DNA of 29,739 nucleotides from a virus. The position numbers were made by a program, and so were the translations under genes. The stretch spans positions 1-29,739 of the IMG/VR virus record IMGVR_UViG_3300045999_012339; one strand, written 5' to 3'. Positions within the stretch are counted from its first letter, which is position 1. Each line of letters starts with the position of its first letter. The notes under the pieces were generated by a model. That model had not been told where the DNA came from and ran no database searches. It saw nothing but the letters and a program-made list of their open reading frames with translations. Below are positions 15,901 through 24,179 of the stretch, piece after piece.

Positions 15901-17081
15901 TAGATAAATTACGTGATTCTTATTTTGACAAATATTATAAGAATTATAATTGGAATGATTATATAAGACTTATCAAATATTTTGATAATTCTTTATTTAA
16001 AATGATCAAAGACTTCACCCCAGCTAGAAGTGGTTTAGCAACAGGTGTAGTTATAAAACAACATTTACTTGAAAGAAATAGACAAAGACCAGCTCAAGTT
16101 GAAATTTCCCAACATTATTATAGTGGATCTATCTATTCACAACAAATGTGGGATCCTATAACTAGTGGTACTTATATCTCTAATTCAAGAATAAGTAAAA
16201 TAAACGGGGGTGCTGGTGGAGTATTAAATGACTACAGTGATCTTCCCCTTCCCCCTAGTTCTCTCTCAGGATCTAGATCAATATTAGGTTCTATTCCAAC
16301 ATCATTTACTAACCTTTTCTCAGGATCTAATTATCTTACTTCAGACGGAATTTTTTATACAGATCCTTCTCAAGGAACCATTTCTTTACATTCTGGGATA
16401 GTATCTAAATATAACCCTCCCTTAACATTTGGTCATGAAATTTCAATAGGGGGTGCTAATTATCTTCTATCAGCCTCATTATCTTCCTCTTTAAGAGGAG
16501 AAATTGAAAATTTAAATGTAACCACACTCAGTTCAAATAATAATTATATATTTAAATTTTCTACAGTTTTTCCATTAGAAAATGAAGTTTTTGAAGTCTT
16601 AACTAAGATAGACGGAGGGAATATTTTATATACTTCTTTATATTGTTTATCTTCTTATAACCCTTCATCCTCTGTAGATATTTTCCCGAATATTACTAAT
16701 GTATTTAGTTACCCATATATCACTCCTAAACCTTCTAACCCTTTAGAAAATTATCAAATTTGGGATGAGACTATCCTTACCCCCTCAGGTAGTACAATAT
16801 TAACTCATAAAACTGAAGACGAATTTTATAATGGAGAGTTAAAAGGTACAGAAATTAAAGCTACTAATGGGGAATTAAATGATTGGAATAGTTCAAAATA
16901 TCCTTCAACATTTGAGATTAACTACACAACTTATTTATACAACTCAACTATTAGTTCTCTTGACTTATTTAACAACATAAATACTTCACCAAACGCGGGT
17001 GAAATATATTTATGGTATGATACAGGTAGTATAACCAACCCTGGGATTGGCATGCCCCCCATAGGCTTTACCCCAGGATAA
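12939..17081 (+). CDS. Giant tail/baseplate protein: Tail_P2_I-like region plus LamG-like module
   Basis: 1380 residues from ATG 12939. I prefer this start to the TTG two codons upstream because it is a normal ATG directly after the previous stop. Residues about 420-570 resemble phage tail protein I/wedge proteins: TVPKYLREDPINAGYELF, then helices and LPYLLKKKGTVEGLRALISI-FGIPDT. Residues about 600-810 form a Ser/Gly-rich beta region with concanavalin/LamG-like strands (ITFRFKPFNI, YDGNWWSVSISTGS, SFIGSYQELRYYNIGLGENE), likely a glycan-binding module. The C-terminal third is also beta-rich, with a helical stretch (DKYYKNYNWNDYIRLIKYFD). By place it replaces T4 gp7 (1032 residues), the large outer wedge protein. 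Attachment to a surface polysaccharide is inferred from the beta modules. Confidence 0.65.
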   Translation: MVNIIPLSYTPDSVHQEYFSSQEVLIPSILSSSLFNPETDYILASLETPTGILLDSTRNTRFSIRNVPNTTTQKSTPEVIVFPLEDLTNFGYSEGNYNIFYNFYKVALESDIHSFFIKDISPSRTEIRLSVNSLEDANIELLFNEFKSLLDENNYFKDFYLNVDDYYYIAVNTQLDNSSSPYTILFKLYQPLPSEVELNDQVQIVFEAAETYGFNIDIPITPITFDEDVEYIKGPNFNLGLNDQVNNSTYEQDYSSLTTSQLTSSYNQLQNILNQKGVTIDTDYTDYSNFVYFSSAQQRLLNFVHKVSLIEDYNNDIAYRRTITGSTSSSIAVTTNIQNLQNQITDLIKNFDGYENYLYYTSGAYAYPKSNSKAPYILQSTGSNEVITWLGSSNEGSNVYGGALLTASLYDKQNQNYLYNTVPKYLREDPINAGYELFISMIGQHFDNLYVYINAITDRYDADNRVNHGIPKELVADALRSMGVKLYQNNFSSDDLYAAFLGINGSGSFLPPTGSEVITNYVTASNEPIPLNNLNLETYKRLYHNLPYLLKKKGTVEGLRALISIFGIPDTILRISEFGGKDKDNTNDWDYFQNKFNYALFVSGGSYINSFGSPIYNGILSILNVNSLWNSPTNRPQTITFRFKPFNILPTSSEYSILANLNLDISSPINQGFLTLSYTGSGLTSGSYSGSIPSSSNQYATLTYWESGSTLGTSSILSVNAPFYDGNWWSVSISTGSISTLRVANKIYNGNNGFKIGYTSSATGFISASWSESLALAIPAFNSCSLGNNLYKSFIGSYQELRYYNIGLGENEFYDYVMNPYSIEGSNYSSSADSLIFRAPLGSDLITTTGSRTSIHPKVTGSYTTNSFSSDSNYTIYNSSSKLSFIPNTEFIYYDQPAVGIRNRVSQKIRIEDTILPSGNTLSPYRSTQQRYPQSESYTRDVNYVEVAFSPQNEINDDINSSMGYFNIGEYIGDPRQVSKSTYSYPDLDKLRDSYFDKYYKNYNWNDYIRLIKYFDNSLFKMIKDFTPARSGLATGVVIKQHLLERNRQRPAQVEISQHYYSGSIYSQQMWDPITSGTYISNSRISKINGGAGGVLNDYSDLPLPPSSLSGSRSILGSIPTSFTNLFSGSNYLTSDGIFYTDPSQGTISLHSGIVSKYNPPLTFGHEISIGGANYLLSASLSSSLRGEIENLNVTTLSSNNNYIFKFSTVFPLENEVFEVLTKIDGGNILYTSLYCLSSYNPSSSVDIFPNITNVFSYPYITPKPSNPLENYQIWDETILTPSGSTILTHKTEDEFYNGELKGTEIKATNGELNDWNSSKYPSTFEINYTTYLYNSTISSLDLFNNINTSPNAGEIYLWYDTGSITNPGIGMPPIGFTPG

Positions 17082-17091
17082 TAATATAAAA

Positions 17092-18048
17092 ATGGCTGAA
17101 ATAACCAGTGGAGTAAAATATTTAAAAATTAGTAATTTAGATGCTAATGGGGGAGACTGTAGTCCTAAAATCTTAAATGCTGATAGCATTAGGATTAACT
17201 ACCCAGATATTGGTCCTGTTCAATATAATATATTAACTATTCAACAACAATCTGATTATTTTTTATTAGGAATTATTCCCCAACCTATTACTTCATCTTT
17301 AAATAATATCAGAGATTTTAAAGCTAATTTAGCTACAAGTCTTGTGAGTGTAACCTTAAACCAAAATCAAGGAATAGCTTGGAGTGGTAGTAGTTATGAT
17401 TTTAATGTTGCTAGCGGAAATGGTGGAGGTTATTATAATACTACAACTGATATTTATACATTAAATCTCCCTAATATCCCTACCCATATCACATCTAGTG
17501 TAACAGTCACATCAGTCTCAGGTACCCCTTTATATCTCTCAGTATTAATTCCTACTTCAAGTATAATAGCCTTTGGAGAAAATCCTTTATCAGCCCCCGG
17601 GGTTCAAGTTCTAAACCAAATTTCTATCACAGGAGATGGAACTTTTACAATATCTAGTTCACTTAATAATAAACTTGAAGGAGAATACTACTTTGGTGGA
17701 TATTTATTTAGTGGAACCTCAATAACAATAATAGCTGCTTCTGAAGTTATATCCCAAACTATTCCTTCTTCTTCTATTTTCTCTCCTCTTATTAATATAT
17801 CACCTGATCTTACTAATTTTTACTCATCAGATGATAACGCTGTTATTAATAACGCTGTCACTTCTCAATATTCAACTATATACCAAGATATAGATTACTC
17901 AACTGGCTTAGTTCCAACCAATTTTGAGTTATTAATTAGTGGAAATGCTGATTATGCCCCTATACAAGATTCAAATTACACAGCTACAGGCTGGTCTAAT
18001 AGTAGATATAAAGGAACTAAAATATGGTCAACAGATTTTAATATATAA
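17092..18048 (+). CDS. Tail structural protein, Ser/Gly/Thr-rich
   Basis: 318 residues, beta-rich, no enzyme motif. The N-terminus (KYLKISNLDANGGDCSPKIL) looks like a capsid/tail docking segment. The C-terminal portion (IYQDIDYSTGLVPTNFELLI, then DSNYTATGWSNSRYKGTK) has the look of a conserved attachment motif in tail proteins of related marine phages. It sits in a row of similar genes (17092-22019) separated by 3-34 bases, all probably baseplate-peripheral or fibre proteins. ATATTTAT also occurs twice inside this gene, without a start codon close behind, and is taken as chance. Confidence 0.55.
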   Translation: MAEITSGVKYLKISNLDANGGDCSPKILNADSIRINYPDIGPVQYNILTIQQQSDYFLLGIIPQPITSSLNNIRDFKANLATSLVSVTLNQNQGIAWSGSSYDFNVASGNGGGYYNTTTDIYTLNLPNIPTHITSSVTVTSVSGTPLYLSVLIPTSSIIAFGENPLSAPGVQVLNQISITGDGTFTISSSLNNKLEGEYYFGGYLFSGTSITIIAASEVISQTIPSSSIFSPLINISPDLTNFYSSDDNAVINNAVTSQYSTIYQDIDYSTGLVPTNFELLISGNADYAPIQDSNYTATGWSNSRYKGTKIWSTDFNI

Positions 18049-18054
18049 ATAATA

Positions 18055-19449
18055 ATGGGATTAACACCAGAAACAGATTACTTATTAAAAGAACTAGGTA
18101 GTAACCTTAGTGGAGTTTTAGGAGGGCTTCCTGTAGCTGAACAAAACCAAGATTATTTCTTAGTTTTTAAAGGTGTTGGAGGAACAGGACCTGAAATTAT
18201 AGATAATACAGCTTATTTTGTACAATATATTGTTGATTCTAATGGGAATGTTAGTAAACCTTCTAAAGACTCAATACCTCGACTTAACCTACTTCAAAAC
18301 TTCCCCCAAGGTAAGCCCGTAACAGTTAGAATAGACAACGCTTCAGGAATTAATACACAATTAGATGGTGATCATATAGTAACTGGATTGGGGACTCAAC
18401 AACCTATTCTATATACTCAATATGGGATTCCTTCTTCAAGTTATACTCAATCTATTTCTTTTATAACCCCGGGAGGAGCTCCTGCTGGTTCTACAGTGTC
18501 TGTGAGTGATATATTAGGTACAATGATTAAAAATTCATTTGCTTTTAGTAATTCAAGTGCTACTACTATAGCAAGTTATGATTCAACCCCATTAACTCCT
18601 TTAGAAGGAGCCAACTTTACTTCAGGCTCAGGACGTTATAATATCACAGCTTCAAATGTTGAAAATTTGAATTCTATTACTTTTAGAATATCTTATGGTA
18701 TCACAGGTAATACCTCAGGTAAAAGCAATGTGCAAGTTAGGTTAATGGGAGAACCCTCTACCTTAATATATAACGATGCCTTTTCAGCTTATGCTAATGC
18801 TGGTATAATTAGATCTTTTACCACCACAGTACCTTATGAGACATTTTCTAATCATGGTTATTTCTTCATTCAAGCTTTAACCACCCTCCCAATAACTTTT
18901 GGTTATTTAAATTTTGAGATAATAAATACCAGCCCCAACCCCCCAGCCAGAACTCAAACCCGTTTTTGGTCTACTGGAAGCCATACAGATGTGACTTGGT
19001 TAACAGCCTCAGCTTACCTTTCTCTTAATTATGGAAACATCCAACAAACATCAAACTTCCCAGGTACTGGAGGATCTTTTGGATTATCCCCTATAAAAAA
19101 CTTATTTATTCCACAACCCGGGGACAGAATTAGGTTTGAATATGATCCTAGTAAAGATTATACTATATATGAAGTTATATCTCCTGATATTGATAGTGAG
19201 GGACGTTTAAAAATTAAACTTAATACTGTAGTACCTTCTAATACTACAATAGATAATTTTATTTTACATAGAGTTGATAACACAAGTATAAAATATATTA
19301 TATTAAATGTAGCTAAGGATTCTATCATAGATAATCCTGAAAACCCTTTCACAGGTATAATATTACCAAAATATCCTTCTGAAAAACTTCAAAGAAATTT
19401 AGAAAATATCTTGTCTAAATTAAAGCAAGATGGTATAATAGAAAATTAA
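18055..19449 (+). CDS. Tail structural protein, unknown
   Basis: 464 residues. It begins with a helix (MGLTPETDYLLKELGSNLSG), continues with beta-rich Ser/Thr/Gly sequence (DNTAYFVQYIVDSNGNVSKP, LDGDHIVTGLGTQQPILYTQ) and closes with a helix (SEKLQRNLENILSKLKQDG). The middle has a strand pattern like a jelly-roll (FRISYGITGNTSGKSNVQVR). No adhesin or enzyme family is recognised. It is 6 bases from its upstream neighbour and is the last gene before the ATATTTAT motif at 19458, so it ends the long transcript that begins in the baseplate cluster or is read through. It is a likely baseplate/fibre component. Confidence 0.55.
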   Translation: MGLTPETDYLLKELGSNLSGVLGGLPVAEQNQDYFLVFKGVGGTGPEIIDNTAYFVQYIVDSNGNVSKPSKDSIPRLNLLQNFPQGKPVTVRIDNASGINTQLDGDHIVTGLGTQQPILYTQYGIPSSSYTQSISFITPGGAPAGSTVSVSDILGTMIKNSFAFSNSSATTIASYDSTPLTPLEGANFTSGSGRYNITASNVENLNSITFRISYGITGNTSGKSNVQVRLMGEPSTLIYNDAFSAYANAGIIRSFTTTVPYETFSNHGYFFIQALTTLPITFGYLNFEIINTSPNPPARTQTRFWSTGSHTDVTWLTASAYLSLNYGNIQQTSNFPGTGGSFGLSPIKNLFIPQPGDRIRFEYDPSKDYTIYEVISPDIDSEGRLKIKLNTVVPSNTTIDNFILHRVDNTSIKYIILNVAKDSIIDNPENPFTGIILPKYPSEKLQRNLENILSKLKQDGIIEN

Positions 19450-19457
19450 AATTTAAT

Positions 19458-19465
19458 ATATTTAT
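19458..19465 (+). promoter_or_regulatory. ATATTTAT motif, putative late promoter (17 bases from start)
   Basis: Octamer in the 33-base gap before the ATG at 19483. The spacing to the start is 17 bases, longer than the usual 4-5, so this mRNA would have a short A-rich leader. Confidence 0.45.
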
Positions 19466-19482
19466 CATATATAATAAAAATA

Positions 19483-20139
19483 ATGGGATACTTAAATAAT
19501 TCTGTCGTAACAGTAGATGCTATCTTAACAAATAAAGGTAGAGAATTATTAGCTAGAGGTGATGGTTCTTTCAAAATCACACAATTTGCTCTTTCTGATG
19601 ACGAAATTGATTATACACTATATAACCCAACCCACCCTTCAGGAAGCGCTTATTATGGTCAAGCTATTGAAAACATGCCTTTATTAGAAGCTTTTCCTGA
19701 AACTACTCAAAATTTAAGATATAAATTAGTAACCTTACCTAGAGGAACAGCTAAAATGCCTGTACTTGATATTGGTTATGCTTCTATAACCTTAAAACAG
19801 GGTGCTTCTTTAGCCATAACACCTCAAACACTTAATTATTTAGGTGCTAACCAAGTTTATGAAGCTAGTGGATACACAGCCACTATAGCTGATGTTAGAG
19901 TATTAAACACATTTAATGGTGTTGGTATTCAAACTTCTGAAGCTACTGCTTTAAATCAAACTCAAACTTTAGGTACTAATGTATCTAAAACAGTTGTTGG
20001 AACTACAATTAATCTAACAGCTACAACTGTAAATACATTATTTGGTTCAAATACCCAATTATATACAACATTGCAAATTGTTGGTAGAGATAGTGGAGCT
20101 AGAGTAACAATTCCTGTGACAATTACCAAAACAGCTTAA
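19483..20139 (+). CDS. Tail structural protein with its own late promoter
   Basis: 218 residues. A strongly patterned N-terminal region (MGYLNNSVVTVDAILTNKGR, ELLARGDGSFKITQFALSDD) is followed by Thr/Asn-rich beta sequence (TVVGTTINLTATTVNTLFG) and ends in VTIPVTITKTA. The region ILTNKGRELLARGDGSFKIT looks conserved in tail loci of related T4-like phages, judging from memory; I cannot name a family. The gene opens a unit of three tail genes and has its own ATATTTAT motif, which suggests a higher copy number than its neighbours. No catalytic residues are evident. Confidence 0.6.
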   Translation: MGYLNNSVVTVDAILTNKGRELLARGDGSFKITQFALSDDEIDYTLYNPTHPSGSAYYGQAIENMPLLEAFPETTQNLRYKLVTLPRGTAKMPVLDIGYASITLKQGASLAITPQTLNYLGANQVYEASGYTATIADVRVLNTFNGVGIQTSEATALNQTQTLGTNVSKTVVGTTINLTATTVNTLFGSNTQLYTTLQIVGRDSGARVTIPVTITKTA

Positions 20140-20147
20140 TATAAAAT

Positions 20148-21164
20148 ATGTCATTTAAAAGATTAGACCCCGAGGATTTTTTAATCAGTGCTGACTCAGT
20201 GACAGCTGGAGCTTGGACTGGTAACACACCTACTTTAACTCAATTTTTTACCTCATCAGTCCAAGTAGCAGGAACCAGTGGTAATTATTATATAAATGTT
20301 TATCAAACAGGTTCTACTCTAGATGAAGCTGAAGTCCAATTTAATATATCTTTTGGTAATATTGATGGTTTAGGTTCCATCCTATACGATGCTGGAATTT
20401 CAGGTAAATCTCCATCTTCAACTATTTTTGGCCAATTCCAAAATATAGTTTTAGGAGACGAAAATAGTAGCTTTACATTTGGGACAACAACCCCAGCTAC
20501 TCAAAGTTTTTACGCTATAACAGTAAACCGAGCTAGATACAAAGGAAACATCCTCCCAGGCACTTTAGAACTTAGATTAACCTCAGCTAGCAGTACTCGT
20601 GTCCTAACAGATAATAGTAATGATACTACTGTTGTATCATTTAATGAAGCTGGTAGGGTTTACCAAATAGTTAGTGGTACAAACGGAAATGCCTTTTCAG
20701 GTACAGGATACACTGCTAATTCAGGTTCATATGGTTTATTCTTACCAGATATTGGAACTATTTTATTGAATGCTTCAGCTTTAGATTCACCATTTATTAG
20801 TGGTGGTATAGGACTAAACACAAACTATACTTCAAACACATCAGCCAATAACCCTGGTAAACTTTATACATCTTTAGTTGGAGGAGCTAATTTTAAACTA
20901 AATAGCCAAGAAAATGTAACCTCAGACTATATCTTTATAAGAGCTAGAAATTCTGAATTTAACTATTCTGAAAATCCATCATTTATATCAGGATCTACAG
21001 GTGAAGTACTTTATGATGATTTCATAAATGCTCCTCAAACATTTATAACAACTGTAGGTTTATATAATGATGCTAATGAATTATTAGCTGTAGCTAAATT
21101 AAGTAAACCACTTAAGAAAGATTTTACTAAAGAAGCTCTTATTAGAGTTAAATTAGACTTCTAA
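20148..21164 (+). CDS. Tail structural protein with shared C-terminal module (copy A)
   Basis: 338 residues, beta-rich, Ser/Thr/Gly/Asn-rich. The N-terminal segment (KRLDPEDFLISADSVTAGAW) may be an attachment region. The C-terminal segment (FITTVGLYNDANELLAVAKL, about residues 297-316) is shared with the neighbouring protein at 21168, at the same place near the end. This suggests a common docking or trimerisation module on two different bodies. It has no enzyme motif. It is separated from the previous gene by 8 bases and from the next by 3, with no Shine-Dalgarno sequence. Confidence 0.6.
   Translation: MSFKRLDPEDFLISADSVTAGAWTGNTPTLTQFFTSSVQVAGTSGNYYINVYQTGSTLDEAEVQFNISFGNIDGLGSILYDAGISGKSPSSTIFGQFQNIVLGDENSSFTFGTTTPATQSFYAITVNRARYKGNILPGTLELRLTSASSTRVLTDNSNDTTVVSFNEAGRVYQIVSGTNGNAFSGTGYTANSGSYGLFLPDIGTILLNASALDSPFISGGIGLNTNYTSNTSANNPGKLYTSLVGGANFKLNSQENVTSDYIFIRARNSEFNYSENPSFISGSTGEVLYDDFINAPQTFITTVGLYNDANELLAVAKLSKPLKKDFTKEALIRVKLDF
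21078..21101 (+). repeat. 24-base direct repeat, copy 1
   Basis: Identical 24-base segment coding ELLAVAKL in the C-terminal module of the gene at 20148. The second copy is at 21933-21956 in the next gene. Confidence 0.8.
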
Positions 21165-21167
21165 TGG

Positions 21168-22019
21168 ATGAGTTACTTAAAAACCCTCACCAGTAATGAT
21201 GTAATTGTAACTCCGTTTACAGTTAACAAAACCTTTTCAGGTACAGAATATTATTCTTATTTTACCGGGTCAAATACTTCCTATCCTATAGCAGGAGGAA
21301 GTGAGGGTACAGCTAGTGCTGAGTTAGTATTTAACTCAATAAAACAACTCTACTATAGTAACTATATATCAGGTAGTGATGGATTAATCTCTAATGCTGC
21401 TACTGCCTCTTTTAATACAGATGGTACTGTAGTGGGTCCTGCTTATAGCACTAATTATATAAACTCATTACCCAATACAACAGGATCTCTAAGATACTTT
21501 ACCCCCTCAGGTAATATTGGTGTAGTTTCTATTCCTTCAAAATATTATGGAAATCATATCCAACCTAACTCTCTTAGAGTAACTATATCAGCCAGTGCTA
21601 TACCATCAGGCTCTTATTATGATGATGGAGAAGGTAACTTAATTTCTTCTTCATATTTTGGAGGAAATATTATCTATCAAGATGGTATTTTAATTTTTAC
21701 AGGAACAGGAAGTGGGGTAGGAACAACATTTTCAGCTACTAATATTGAATTTCAATCTTCAATAACATTATATGAGACTCAGTATAAATGTACTATTAGA
21801 GCTAATGAATATAATGGTTCATTAAACCCATCATTACTAAAAAGCGGTTCAATTGATACTTATAAAGATTTTGTAACAGGATCTGATTTTTCACCTTATG
21901 TAACTACTATAGGTTTATACAATGAAAATCAAGAATTATTAGCTGTAGCTAAATTAGCCCAACCCCTCCCCACCTCCCAAACAACAGACACAACAATTTT
22001 AATAAATATAGATAGATGA
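21168..22019 (+). CDS. Tail structural protein with shared C-terminal module (copy B)
   Basis: 283 residues, beta-rich, Tyr/Ser/Gly-rich (SGTEYYSYFTGSNTSYP, SGSYYDDGEGNLISSSYFG). The C-terminal part, YVTTIGLYNENQELLAVAKL, matches the preceding protein and ends differently after that. The first portion is unrelated to copy A, so the pair shares a tail-proximal module with divergent bodies. I chose ATG 21168 (MSYLKT); an ATG at 21164 overlapping the previous stop is in another frame. The TGA stop overlaps the ATG of the GIY-YIG-like gene (ATGA), so structural and nuclease genes are translationally coupled here. Confidence 0.6.
   Translation: MSYLKTLTSNDVIVTPFTVNKTFSGTEYYSYFTGSNTSYPIAGGSEGTASAELVFNSIKQLYYSNYISGSDGLISNAATASFNTDGTVVGPAYSTNYINSLPNTTGSLRYFTPSGNIGVVSIPSKYYGNHIQPNSLRVTISASAIPSGSYYDDGEGNLISSSYFGGNIIYQDGILIFTGTGSGVGTTFSATNIEFQSSITLYETQYKCTIRANEYNGSLNPSLLKSGSIDTYKDFVTGSDFSPYVTTIGLYNENQELLAVAKLAQPLPTSQTTDTTILINIDR
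21933..21956 (+). repeat. 24-base direct repeat, copy 2
   Basis: Second identical copy of the segment at 21078-21101, in the same reading frame. The flanking DNA also codes similar residues (GLYN, then QELLAVAKL). Confidence 0.8.
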
Positions 22020-22468
22020 ATTGGTTATATTATGAAGACGAGATTACAAACATATCACAATTTCCTGAAAGTACTTATGGATTCATCTATAAAGTAACTC
22101 ATTCTACCACAGGAAGGGTATATATTGGTAAAAAGGTACTTTACCATAATCAAAAGAAAAAGCTAACTAAAGCTGAATTAGAATTATCCACAGGTAGAGG
22201 TAGAAAATCTTTATATAAGATAGTTCAAAAAGAAAGTGATTGGAAATCATATTATGGTTCTCAAAAAGAAATCAAAGAATTAATTACTCAAGGTAAAAAA
22301 GACGAATTTAAACGTGAGATTATTCAATTTGTAAACAATAAGAAACTTTTAACTTATTTTGAGACAAAATGGTTATTCACATTTGGAGTATTAGAACACC
22401 CAGATTTATATTTTAATGATAATATTCTAGGTAAGTTTTACAGAAAAGATTTTGATACTCAAGAATAG
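22016..22468 (+). CDS. GIY-YIG-like nuclease
   Basis: 150 residues. GFIYKVTHSTTGRVYIGKK (residues 22-40) is a GIY-YIG motif with the first Gly-Phe-Ile-Tyr and the second Tyr-Ile-Gly. The segment SDWKSYYGSQKEIKELI is often found after it in phage members. A Glu in YFETKWLF (E116) and Asn residues in LYFNDNILGKFYR are candidates for the catalytic Glu and supporting Asn. Such enzymes are homing endonucleases or DNA repair/recombination nucleases; a compact stand-alone member in a conserved operon next to the primase suggests a resident role in DNA metabolism. The start overlaps the stop of the last tail gene. Confidence 0.7.
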   Translation: MNWLYYEDEITNISQFPESTYGFIYKVTHSTTGRVYIGKKVLYHNQKKKLTKAELELSTGRGRKSLYKIVQKESDWKSYYGSQKEIKELITQGKKDEFKREIIQFVNNKKLLTYFETKWLFTFGVLEHPDLYFNDNILGKFYRKDFDTQE

Positions 22469-22488
22469 TTTTATACCTTTATACTTTG

Positions 22489-23415
22489 ATGATAAATCAC
22501 ATCCTAGTAACGCTAGTTGATTCTGTCTTAGGGCAAGGTAAAAAAACATCAAATGGTAACTATGCTTACCATTGTCCTTTTTGCCACCATCATAAACCTA
22601 AACTTGAAATAAATTTTACAGAAAATAAACAAGGACATAATCCTTGGCATTGTTGGGTTTGTAATACTAGAGGAAAAACTATAGTAGGATTATTTAAAAA
22701 GACTGAAGCATCTCCTGAAAAAATAGCTGAAGCTAAATCTTATGTTAAAAGTGGGTATGAGGTAGAAGAAACTGTTGTTAAAAACACTCTAAAACTACCT
22801 GAAGAATTTACCCCCCTATACCCAATACCTTCTGGTATTTCAGCTAAACATGCTTTATTTTACCTAAAGAAAAGAAATATAACAACTGAAGATATTATAA
22901 AATATAATATTGGATATTGCGAGTTTGGAGAATATGCTAATATGATTGTTATTCCTTCCTACAACGCTAATGGTGAACTTAATTTTTTTGTAGGTAGGAG
23001 TTTTGAAAAGGAATCTTTTAGAAAATATAAAAATCCATCTGTATCAAAAGACATTATACCTTTTGAACTTTTTATAAATTGGGAATCACCTATAGTGTTA
23101 TGTGAAGGTCCTTTTGATGCTATGGCTATTAAACGAAATGCTATTCCATTATTAGGAAAACATATTCAAAACAATTTAATGAAAAAAATTGTCACTTCTA
23201 AAGTAGAACAAATTTATATAGCTTTAGATAAAGATGCTCAAAAAGACGCTTTAGATTTTTGTGAAGTGTTTATGAATGAAGGTAAAGAAGTACATTTGAT
23301 TGATATGGAAGACAAAGACCCATCAGAGATGGGATTTAAATCTTTTTTAAATTTACTTCACAAATCAACCCCTCTAACCCTATCAGGGTTATTAAGTAGA
23401 AAATTAATGATATGA
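22489..23415 (+). CDS. 61: DNA primase, T4 gp61-like
   Basis: 308 residues from ATG 22489, chosen over the TTG one codon upstream. The N-terminus holds a zinc-binding motif (C29-P-F-C32, then WHC55WVC58). The C-terminal part is a TOPRIM fold: IVLCEGPFDAMAI provides the catalytic Glu (E206), and IALDKDAQKD supplies the DxD pair (D248, D250). This is the zinc finger-TOPRIM architecture of phage and bacterial primases. The protein synthesises RNA primers with the replicative helicase (gp41), which is not in the window. It overlaps the next nuclease gene by 4 bases. The primase gene is placed behind tail genes rather than with replication genes. Confidence 0.88.
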   Translation: MINHILVTLVDSVLGQGKKTSNGNYAYHCPFCHHHKPKLEINFTENKQGHNPWHCWVCNTRGKTIVGLFKKTEASPEKIAEAKSYVKSGYEVEETVVKNTLKLPEEFTPLYPIPSGISAKHALFYLKKRNITTEDIIKYNIGYCEFGEYANMIVIPSYNANGELNFFVGRSFEKESFRKYKNPSVSKDIIPFELFINWESPIVLCEGPFDAMAIKRNAIPLLGKHIQNNLMKKIVTSKVEQIYIALDKDAQKDALDFCEVFMNEGKEVHLIDMEDKDPSEMGFKSFLNLLHKSTPLTLSGLLSRKLMI

Positions 23416-24179
23416 GTAAAATAAAAAACTCTTATGGTCGGATATTAGAAATATCTGATGACCATAAGCAAATAACACTCCCAGACTCCAGGTATTATAG
23501 ACGCAATGGGGAATATTATCCATCTATAACTTATGTTTTAAGTTATTATCCTAAAGGAAAATATTTTGAAGATTGGCTTAAACAAGTTGGTTTTGCCGCT
23601 GACCATATAGTTAAAAGAGCAAGTGAAGAAGGAACTCAAGTTCATGGAATGATTGAAGATTATCTTAATGGTAAAGAACTTAGTTTTTTAGACGATTTTG
23701 ACAATCCTCAATATAATCCTGATGTTTGGCAGATGTTTATGAAGTTTGTAGATTGGTGGGAAACATATAATCCAACTTTAATTGAACCTGAAGTTCATTT
23801 ATTTTCTGACAAATATAAAGTAGCTGGTACTTGTGATTTGGTTTGTGAAATAGATGGAGAATTATGGATTATAGACTTTAAAACCTCAAATCACCTCCAA
23901 ACTACTTATGATCTTCAAACAGCTATTTATGCTCAATGTTTTGAAGAATGCTTTGGTAAAAAAGTAGACCGTACAGGCATATTATGGTTAAAATCTTCTA
24001 AGAGAGGACCAGCCAAAGGTAAGATTCAAGGTAAAGGGTGGGAAGTATACGAATCTTCTCGTTCAAGGGAAGAAAATTTAAGTATTTTTCAAACTGTTAA
24101 ACGTTTATTTGACTTAGAAAATCCAAACCCAACCCCAATATTCACAGGGTTTAGAACTAAAGCTAAACGGGATTTGTAA
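23412..24179 (+). CDS. PD-(D/E)XK nuclease, RecB/Cas4-like
   Basis: 255 residues. The RecB-type nuclease motifs are in order: a His in GTQVHGMIEDYLNG (H78), an acidic EPE (E125), D142 in VAGTCDLVCE, the DxK core WIIDFKTS (D155, K157) and the QTAIYAQCF motif (Q169, Y173). The enzyme is expected to act as a metal-dependent exonuclease or flap nuclease on DNA ends, in recombination or host DNA breakdown. No Cas4-type iron-sulfur cysteines are obvious, and there is no helicase domain. It overlaps the primase stop by 4 bases and is the last gene of that coupled unit; the following gene has a separate late motif. Confidence 0.82.
   Translation: MSKIKNSYGRILEISDDHKQITLPDSRYYRRNGEYYPSITYVLSYYPKGKYFEDWLKQVGFAADHIVKRASEEGTQVHGMIEDYLNGKELSFLDDFDNPQYNPDVWQMFMKFVDWWETYNPTLIEPEVHLFSDKYKVAGTCDLVCEIDGELWIIDFKTSNHLQTTYDLQTAIYAQCFEECFGKKVDRTGILWLKSSKRGPAKGKIQGKGWEVYESSRSREENLSIFQTVKRLFDLENPNPTPIFTGFRTKAKRDL

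Noticed and set aside
17450-17707. ATATTTAT copies inside the gene at 17092 (17450 and 17700), and one in gp55 at 6252
   Set aside because: No start codon follows at the usual 4-17 bases. A few internal copies are expected from base composition.
18042-18049. Forward TATAAATA, identical to the T4 late promoter box, before the gene at 18055
   Set aside because: It overlaps the stop of the previous gene by chance of AT-rich sequence. Only this copy sits before a start; the recurrent motif in the window is ATATTTAT instead. Another copy at about 4518 lies inside a gene.
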